Source: Lathyrus oleraceus
Taxonomy: Eukaryota; Streptophyta; Magnoliopsida; Fabales; Fabaceae
NCBI RefSeq assembly: GCF_024323335.1
Contig: NC_066585.1
Span: forward strand, 183,290,294-183,354,293
DNA length: 64,000 nt
Direction of reading: 5' to 3'
Part shown: positions 57,361 through 64,000 of the stretch, piece after piece
Layout of the letters: each line of letters begins with the position of its first letter
Numbering within the stretch: the stretch's first letter is position 1
Translations under genes and position numbers: made by a program
The notes under the pieces: model-generated
The model's database searches: none
Told to the model about the DNA's origin: nothing
What the model saw: the letters and a program-made list of their open reading frames with translations, nothing else

Positions 57361-59512
57361 TTTTAAAAAAAATTATTAAATTACTATACTTAGTTTTTGT
57401 GTTTAAGATTAGAATTATGTTGTTCTTTAGATTAATTCATTATACTTAAGTTAGAAATTTGTTGTTTTTAAAATTAAGTCATTATACTTAAGTTAGAAAT
57501 TTGTTGTTTTTAAAAAAAAATTGAAATTGATTAGCATAAATAAATATTGAGTTAAATTTTGAAAAACTTAAAAGGTAATTACATAATTAAAATTTAATTC
57601 AATAAGTCCCAAATAATCCAAACACACCTTTTGTCCTTAAAAAATTAAACTAAATAGTTACATCTGAATTAAATGAAATTTGCTGCAAAAAGTCCCTAAT
57701 TTACAGCCTACTTTTTCTTCCTATTCCATCAAAGCCACCTTACAGCTGTAACCTGCAGAGACCAAAACAGCTTATTTTAAAAGCACTTTTTTAAAAGCAT
57801 TTAAAAAACTGAAAAAACAACTAATAAATCACTCAGTTGAAAGCTTTATCCAGAGGATTAATTGGAACATCTGAAAAGGCATTGCAACAATGGCTTAAAC
57901 AAGAACAGATCAAATCCCACATAATCTGGGATGAGAAAATAAAAAAAAACAGGAGTGCTTTATGGCTTAATCTCTTCTTGATAATAACGACAGAGGAGAG
58001 GATCCAAAGAGGAGGCAGAAGGAGATTTTCTCCATCAGGATCAAAAAGTTTAAGAACCCAACCTTCTTTCTCAGTTTCCTTGGTCGTCACAATTCCTTTT
58101 CCACTCCACCTTCATTCACTCCAACCACCAACAGAACCTTCTTTTCCGGCAACCTCATCGCGCCGCAGCCAACGATTTGCCGCTCTCCCAAACGACTGCT
58201 TGCTTCCGCGTATCTACCTTCTTCACAACCGCTAAACCCACCGCGCCAAGCTTCACCGTCCACAACGTATCCCTTTGAAAATTTCGCCGGCGACAACTCA
58301 AACCTTCCGTCGTGGTCGCCTCCGCCGATCTCGCACCCTCATCTCCGCCGTGATCCGTTTGTCGGCGACAACTCATAACGGCTTTGTCCGTCGCCAATCC
58401 TGAGCTCCGACCACCCTTCACAGTATCATTATTGTCGGCATTCGGTAACTCCTTTTTCCTTGCTTTCCATTTTAGTTTCCATGGTTACTATTTGTTCTTG
58501 TTAACTTTGAAGAAAGTTTGGTGTGTGTGTTTGTTGTTGTTCTTAAGAAATTCAAACTTGTATTACTAAATCTTTGTTTTGTTATGAATAATGGTTTGAT
58601 TGAAGAAATGAAAGAGAGAATAGGAGAAATGAAAGAAAGAGATGGGAGTTAGGTTTTCGATGGGCTTTGTTTTACTGTTTCTCCTAGTTTCTTCAACTTT
58701 CTTTGATTAGTAATAAGTTATTTATATTTCCATGTTCGTTTTGTTTTTTTTCTATTATTTTTTATAAAAGGAAATCAATATTGGCTTTTGGTTTACGCTA
58801 AGTTATTTTAAGTTAAGGAATGTTACTGTATGCTTTTTTTTTTCTTTCAAATATTTATATGTTATTTTATTTGTTCAATATTTAATCTCTTTTGGTTTCT
58901 TATTATTTGCCGATTTCTTTTTTAATTAGTGATAATTAATGTATACGTATGTATAAAGTTGAGTATAGGCCGTTGGTTTTGTCTCATTTTTCCTCTTCAT
59001 TAGAGTTACTGCCATAAAAAGTATGATATAAGATTAAGGCCAATAAGTAAATATGAGTTTATTGGTAGGACTCATTAGTATGTAGAAATGCAAGTATTTT
59101 GGGCCTTAAAGCTTTAAATGGAATTCAATGTTCAAGAATTTATGTCCAATTAAAATTACTATTCTTAATTAATAAGATTAGTTAATTATTATTTTTCTCA
59201 ATTAATTAGTTTTGATCAAGTAAACTTAATTAATTCGATTATGATGTTGGAATCTCTCTTTATTGATTAATCTAAAAAAAATTATTTTTGAAACTGTCTA
59301 ATTCAATTAATTTCTAATTAATTAATTAGATTGTTTAATAATCAATTAAACAACAAGACAATCTAAAATGATTTTTTTTTTCTATAAGCAAAAACTTTGG
59401 TTCAAAGCTAAGTATTATTCTCAAACTCGGTTAATCCTATAAATGTAAATTCAATTTTTTTTTTAACCAATACAATTTTTAAAGAATATTCTTTTTTATA
59501 ATTTAAATTTGG

Positions 59513-60340
59513 GATGAAAAGGAACATAGTAAGCGTTCGCTTCACTATTTCTCAAGAATTTGAACAATTGGCGTACGCCATATTGCTCGAATCTTTGTCG
59601 CCCGGTTAAAACATACAAACTCAAGTTGATCCTCCGAATTAATTAAAATGTCTAAAGACTTTATCTTTATAAATTAATTTTTGGATGAAAAGGAGAATAG
59701 TAAGCGTCCGCTTCACTACCTCTCGATTATTCGAATAATTGGCGTACGCCATATTGCTCGGATTTTCGTCATTCAAATAAAACCATAATAATCATACAAG
59801 TTCAAATCACATATTCTAAATCAACTACAAATTCCAAATCCTTTTATTTCCATATTTCAGATGAAAAGAGGATAGGAGGCGTACGCCTCACTATCTTTCG
59901 ATTATTCGAATAATTGGCGTACGCCACATTGCTCGAATCTTCGTCATCAATTTAAAACCACAATCGAATAAACTCAAATCATCTTTCGATCAAAACCTAC
60001 CAATCCAAAATCCAAACATATCTTTTACAATTTAAACTTCGGATGATAAAAGATGAGAGGCGTACGCCTCGCCATCACTCGATTATTTGAATAATTGGCG
60101 AACGCCATATTGCACAAATTATCGACTTCCTACTAAAACACGCTAAATAAACTTGGATAAAGGAATAAGTGGCGTACGCCTCATTATCCTTTGAATAAGC
60201 AAGTAGGGGGCGTACGCCTCGCTACCGTGCGCATTCAACATCCACAAACAAACTTTCAAAATAATTCGAATAAAAAAGGAATAGAAGGCGGACGCCTTAT
60301 TATTCCTCGAAAGAATTGAACAATTGGTGAACACCATATT
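59513..60340 (+). repeat. GGCGTACGCC palindrome array in Ogre-2 LTR
   Basis: Units starting GATGAAAAG at 59513, 59684 and 59860, then GATGATAAAAG at 60042 (periods 171, 176, 182), each with a GCGTACGCCTCACTA-like word and, ~45 bp later, AATTGGCGTACGCCATATTGC. Further shortened units follow to 60340. At least six exact GGCGTACGCC sites occur, with single-base variants. Confidence 0.88.
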
Positions 60341-61042
60341 GCTTAACCTTTCGTCGTTCTCCAAAAACATCTCAAACAAATCATATCTAACTTCTCGCCC
60401 CCGAGCGATCGAAACCAATCAAACCCAAACACATCAAATCACCTCGTCACCCCCGCATGACCAAAACCTCTTCAAAAGAACACTGTCAATCCTTTCTAAT
60501 GCGCATAAAAAACCAGTGCTTAAGTCTCCGCCGAGAGTAGACAAGCCAACGTTTAGCCTTTAGAATGCCGACCTACACAGTCGTTCATTAAAAGACACCA
60601 ACAAAAACCGTAGTCCCCGAACTACGAATGCTCTGATTTCCTTATTATACCATAAGGATACGTAGGCAGGAGATTGCTGTATCTTCGCGAGCATACTAAT
60701 AAAAAACCTCCCCTCTTCTCCTTTTGAGGTCTTCATCCATTTCTATCCAATATTTAATTACTCGAAGAAAGCGAATAACATTAAATTAACATTCAAATAG
60801 CAAATTAGACTAAAAGGTTCCCGTTGAGTACAACGGACGTGAGGGGTGCTAATACCTTCCCCTTGCGTAATCGACTCCCGAACCCGAATATGGTTGCGAC
60901 GACCATTATTCTATTTTCTAAAAGGTTTTATCGATATTTTCCTATTCCTTCATTGGGATGAATAAAGTTCGGTGGCGACTCTGTTCGAACTAAATATTTC
61001 CGCGACCATCGCGAGGAATCGTATTTTTCGAGATGCGACAGA

Positions 61043-61060
61043 TGGCGACTCTGCTGGGGA
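61043..61060 (+). other. Ogre-2 primer binding site (tRNA-Arg type)
   Basis: TGGCGACTCTGCTGGGGA, identical to that of Ogre-1 at 13602-13619 and two bases after the LTR end. Confidence 0.85.
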
Positions 61061-61818
61061 TTCTAGCTCCAAGCTAGAGAGAGTCAAGCCTAACTTAGTC
61101 AATTTGCTATGAATGTTAGAATACTGCTTTTTATTTGCTTCTGTATATCTTGATGTATTATTTATGCTATGTAATTTATTCTGCTATTATGTTGGGTGAT
61201 CTATGGTGTTTGACACATGTTGTGAGATAAGCTTCGTACCCGAGCTTTGAGAAGAACTTAGAACCCGGAGTTGTGTAGTATTGAACCGAGGGGTGTACAC
61301 CTCTTTGGGACAATACGAGAACTTCACCTAGAGTAGATCTGTTCAGAATTTCCATCACAATATGGCTAGCCCACTATTATGAGGAAACGTTGAACATGGT
61401 CCATGACTCTGGGAACCTCATCTTAAACTGAAGTCCATCTTCATGATTGGCGATCGTGTAGTATTGAACCGAAGGGTCTACACCCTGTTCGAACAATACG
61501 AAGATCCCACTTAGAGTAGACCGATTCAGAACTTCCATTTCAATGTGGCTAGCCCATTATTGCAATGAAAGACTGAACTTGGTCCATGACTCTAAGTTCT
61601 TAGCATGAAAATGGATAACCTTATGAGCAATCCATGATGTGTGGGGTAAAAGACATAGAACCACTGTTAAGTTGAACCTTATGATATATGTGAAACTTGG
61701 ATCCCTGTAATTGCATAAACATCATGTTGCATTCATTATGAGCATAGCAAAATCATTTACACACTTTTTATTTTCAGGGATTTTCAAACTTTTCAGATAA
61801 TTAAGCATTCAAGAACAA
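61061..61818 (+). other. Ogre-2 leader with a 183 bp direct duplication
   Basis: GTGTAGTATTGAACCGA starts at 61273 and 61456; the two ~150 bp copies share TAGAGTAGA and TGGCTAGCCCA and each has a small near-palindrome (GGTGTACACC and its degenerate partner). No ORF is present before the ATG at 61819. Confidence 0.65.
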
Positions 61819-63804
61819 ATGGAGTCAGGAAAGAGAAAAACATTCCAAATCAAAGCCAAGGTACCGTGTATGAAGGGGTTCATTGCATTCAGAGATGGTT
61901 TGACTAATATCCGTCGAGACGCATTCACACTCAAATATGGGAAGATTTTACACTTGTTGTCTGTACCAGTACAGAAGGATGCTATTACCGTACTAGCCCA
62001 GTTTTATGATCCACCACTCAGAAGTTTCCTCTTTAGAGATTTCCAGTTGGCCCCAACTTTGGAAGAATTCGGAAGAATATTGGACTCTCCTAAGCAGAAG
62101 AAGGGACCATACAAGGGGTTAGGTCAAATCCCTAAACCCGAAGAGTTGGCAGAAGTATTAGACATCCCAGTCAAAGATCTAACCCCTAACATCAAAATTT
62201 GGGGGAAGGTACAAGGAATTCCACAAGAGTACCTGGAGAAAACTGCTCAAAGCTTTGCTGAAGCCCAGAAGTGGGAAGCCCATGATACTATTATGGCTTT
62301 ACTTATTTTTGGATTGGTGTTGTTTCCTAATATAGAGAAGTTAATTGATGCAGCAGCTATCAGTGTGTTTTGGGCCGTCAAGGTTAAGAATGAAGATCCA
62401 GTGCCCGCACTCCTAGCAGATGTTTATCACACCTTGCACTTACGCTTTGAGAAGAAGGGAGGGCTGATGTTATGTTGCATACCACTCCTTTACCAATGGT
62501 TTGTCTCTCATGTGTTCAAAGAGGTTGATACAATTGAAAGTATGGATGGATATGAGTGGTCTCAAAAGCTAGTAGGACTCACTGAAAATACCATTATTTG
62601 GTATCCTCATGGTCTGAATGTGAGAGATACGATTACTAGTTGTGGAGAATTTCCGAATGTACCATTAATAGGGTCAAAAGGGTGCATTAACTACAACCCT
62701 ATTTTAGCAGTGAGGCAATTGGGTTATCCTATCACATACAAGTCGGATGACCAGTTGTTAGAAGGTTTTGTGTTCCATGATATGGAGGATCTCGTTATGC
62801 TGAAAAGGGTTATCCGAGCCTGGGAAAAAGTTCGCTTCAGAGGACAAGACAAAGGAAAAGGTGTCATGGGGGATAGAGAACCATATCATCAATGGGTCAC
62901 CAGAAGAAGTCAAGAGATTAAGCTGCCATTCATCCTCAATCCTCCAACTCAACCTCCATCACCAGAACCCATCCCTATCTCCATGGAAGAAGTGGAAGCA
63001 TTGAGAGCTACTATAGCAAGACTTGGACGAGAAAATGAAGAGCTACAGGCCAGCTTCCAACAAGTTTCAAATGAAAGAAATGAGATAAAGTGGGAATTAG
63101 AGAGGAAGAAGGCCCAGCTTGAAGCAACTGAGGAAAAGGTCGACAAAGAAGAACAAAAGAGAAAGAAAGTGAAAATAGGCATGGAGCAAGCTGACCACTG
63201 CCTAGAAACCATTAAAGAGCAGTTGAGACAAGTTGAGAAAGAATGCCTAAAGAATAAGCGGTGGTGGCTACGAGCTACAGAAGAGAAAAAAGAGGTTAGA
63301 GAGATATTGGAGGCTAAGATACAAGATCTCACTATCTCCCTCCATAATGCTGAGACCCAAGCCGAGCACGAGCGCCGACTTAAGGAAAGAGCCCTGGAAG
63401 CTTCTCGAGTCACACCTACGACTTGGGCCGAGAAATGCCAAGAAGCAAAAGATGCTAGAGGAGTTGCTCAACGTTGGAAAGATAGATTTGAGGCATTCCA
63501 TCAAGACAGTGTGATATGGCTAAGGGAGAGAGAGCAAGTCATTGAGGATTACGATACCTTTAGGAGAACTATCGATTTCTTGCAAGCGGACAAAGATGGG
63601 TACCGTGCAAAGCTCAACGGTTTGGTACAATTCTGCAACTGGATAACCCAAGAAATGCCTTGGAGGTTGAGAGAGGCATTGGAAGGATTGGACCAGCATG
63701 GCACACATCCTGCTGTAATCCATTTTGTTATGATGTGTGAAGGGATGGTGAAGAGGTTCAAGTCTGAATTAGAAGAACTCATAACTCGAAGGACTTCTGT
63801 GTAA
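61819..63804 (+). CDS. Ogre-2 ORF1 protein, intact, PMD-like with coiled coil
   Basis: 661 codons without a break, starting MESGKRKTFQIKAKV. Residues about 1-385 contain MKGFIAFRDGLTNIRRDAF, LAQFYDPPLRSFLFRDFQLA and LEEFGRILDSPKQKKGPYKG, a pattern typical of legume proteins annotated as DUF7745 and resembling the plant mobile domain. A proline-rich linker (NPPTQPPSPEPIPIS, about 375-390) leads to a long coiled coil (about 390-570; EVEALRATIARLGRENEELQ and following heptads) and a short C-terminal domain (WITQEMPWRLREALEGLDQH). Position between primer site and gag matches ORF1 of Ogre elements, whose function is unknown. The start is the first ATG in frame and gives the conserved N-terminus. 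The only long uninterrupted coding frame in the window. Confidence 0.88.
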   Translation: MESGKRKTFQIKAKVPCMKGFIAFRDGLTNIRRDAFTLKYGKILHLLSVPVQKDAITVLAQFYDPPLRSFLFRDFQLAPTLEEFGRILDSPKQKKGPYKGLGQIPKPEELAEVLDIPVKDLTPNIKIWGKVQGIPQEYLEKTAQSFAEAQKWEAHDTIMALLIFGLVLFPNIEKLIDAAAISVFWAVKVKNEDPVPALLADVYHTLHLRFEKKGGLMLCCIPLLYQWFVSHVFKEVDTIESMDGYEWSQKLVGLTENTIIWYPHGLNVRDTITSCGEFPNVPLIGSKGCINYNPILAVRQLGYPITYKSDDQLLEGFVFHDMEDLVMLKRVIRAWEKVRFRGQDKGKGVMGDREPYHQWVTRRSQEIKLPFILNPPTQPPSPEPIPISMEEVEALRATIARLGRENEELQASFQQVSNERNEIKWELERKKAQLEATEEKVDKEEQKRKKVKIGMEQADHCLETIKEQLRQVEKECLKNKRWWLRATEEKKEVREILEAKIQDLTISLHNAETQAEHERRLKERALEASRVTPTTWAEKCQEAKDARGVAQRWKDRFEAFHQDSVIWLREREQVIEDYDTFRRTIDFLQADKDGYRAKLNGLVQFCNWITQEMPWRLREALEGLDQHGTHPAVIHFVMMCEGMVKRFKSELEELITRRTSV

Positions 63805-64000
63805 TTCTTCTGTTTTTCTTATATTCAGTTAGTATTTGAGCTGTATCGATTTGGGCAGTTATGCCTTTGTACTCCGTACTTTAAATATTTGAATGGAAGA
63901 GGATGATCCTCATTTTTATTTCCTGACTTTATGTTTTCTCTAAATGCTTAATATAACTACAACCGTGATGAAAATTCCCTGAAAATAAAATATGCATAAC
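63805..64000 (+). other. Ogre-2 spacer between ORF1 and gag
   Basis: T-rich sequence after the ORF1 stop; gag would start beyond the window. No motif is assigned. Confidence 0.5.

Larger units (their letters stand above)
56971..61040 (+). repeat. Ogre-2 5' LTR (4070 bp)
   Basis: Starts TGTCATACCCC, ends GAGATGCGACA. Inside: a ~57 bp tandem array (57020-57360), a ~171-182 bp array with GGCGTACGCC palindromes (59513-60340), a block at about 60608-60690 with GTAGTCCCCGAACTACG and GGATACGTAGGCAG, and the Ogre-wide GGGGTGCTAATACCTTCCCC...CTCCCGAACCC block at about 60843-60882. Small frames, including 132 codons at 57837, show no domain. Confidence 0.88.
53948..64000 (+). mobile_element. Athila-like Ty3/Gypsy element, 5' part, split by Ogre-2
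   Basis: Its 5' LTR (53948-55729), an Asp-type primer site and the first ~375 codons of gag are present; at 56971 the gag is interrupted by the long-LTR Ogre. The remainder is beyond the window. The LTR starts TGTGATAACATGAAAC and ends GTTGTGATCA. Target duplications cannot be checked because the other ends are absent. Confidence 0.8.
56971..64000 (+). mobile_element. Long-LTR Ogre element (Ogre-2), 5' part
   Basis: A 4070 bp 5' LTR, the Arg-type primer site, a leader with an internal duplication and a fully open ORF1 are present. Gag and pol lie beyond the window. Ogre elements are known for LTRs of this size and for an extra ORF before gag. As the innermost insertion of the right-hand nest, with an intact ORF1, it is probably the youngest element there. 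Confidence 0.9.

Noticed and set aside
57837..58235. 132-codon frame in the Ogre-2 LTR
   Set aside because: No domain, located within the LTR, and flanked by repeats; coding is not supported.
59513..60340. CRISPR-like array
   Set aside because: Palindromes recur with unequal, related spacers inside an LTR of a plant retrotransposon; no cas genes and a eukaryotic context.

Overview
The window is nuclear DNA of a flowering plant, most likely a temperate legume of the pea/vetch/clover group. The inference rests on nested LTR retrotransposons of plant lineages (Ty1/Copia including SIRE type; Ty3/Gypsy Tat/Ogre, Athila and chromovirus), Ogre-type elements with very long LTRs, an Arg-type primer site and an intron before RT, and decayed intron-bearing plant gene pieces. 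No rRNA, tRNA, CRISPR array, bacterial operon or intact cellular gene was seen. Almost everything is transposon or its debris. All product calls were made by eye from translations and motifs.

Layout. (a) 1-6634: old debris: Copia scraps, an LTR with Met primer site, a LTR-like block between two copies of a ~200 bp segment, and a minus-strand chromovirus gag/protease fragment. (b) 6635-25168: a Copia element (minus, 526 bp LTRs) split in its gag by an Ogre-like element (plus, 11612-24566, ~2 kb LTRs, 5 bp duplication ACAAG). (c) 25688-25795, 41027-41150 and probably 41180-41232: exons of a decayed minus-strand cellular gene, read as an NDC80/HEC1-like kinetochore protein. The intron between the first two holds a three-deep nest: an old Copia (25961-40629), a SIRE-like Copia (28804-38269, duplication ACTAC) and an Ogre-type solo LTR (31913-33841, duplication TCTAG), plus a hAT-like MITE. 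A TRIM (41326-41977, duplication TTAAT) lies next to exon 3. (d) 43059-43945: plant-mobile-domain (PMD/MAIN-like) pseudogene followed by a MITE. (e) 44657-53947: 3' half of a Tat-lineage element (minus) whose 3' region carries an antisense, intron-containing PMD-like gene with its own TATA box. (f) 53948-64000: an Athila-like element (plus) inserted in the Tat element and itself interrupted in gag by a long-LTR Ogre (5' LTR 56971-61040) whose extra ORF1 (661 aa) is fully open. The last two elements run off the right edge.

How the parts fit. Each autonomous-type element once encoded gag, protease, reverse transcriptase/RNase H and integrase for copy-and-paste via RNA. Except for Ogre ORF1 every coding region here is broken, many by single C-to-T or G-to-A type stops. 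The most interesting theme is repeated association of PMD-like proteins with giant Ty3 elements: a cellular-type PMD pseudogene, an antisense spliced PMD gene inside a Tat element, and an Ogre ORF1 of related type lie within about 20 kb. A second theme is that the LTRs of unrelated lineages carry arrays of short GC-rich palindromes (TCGCTAGGCGA, GGCGTACGCC, TGACGG/CGTCA).
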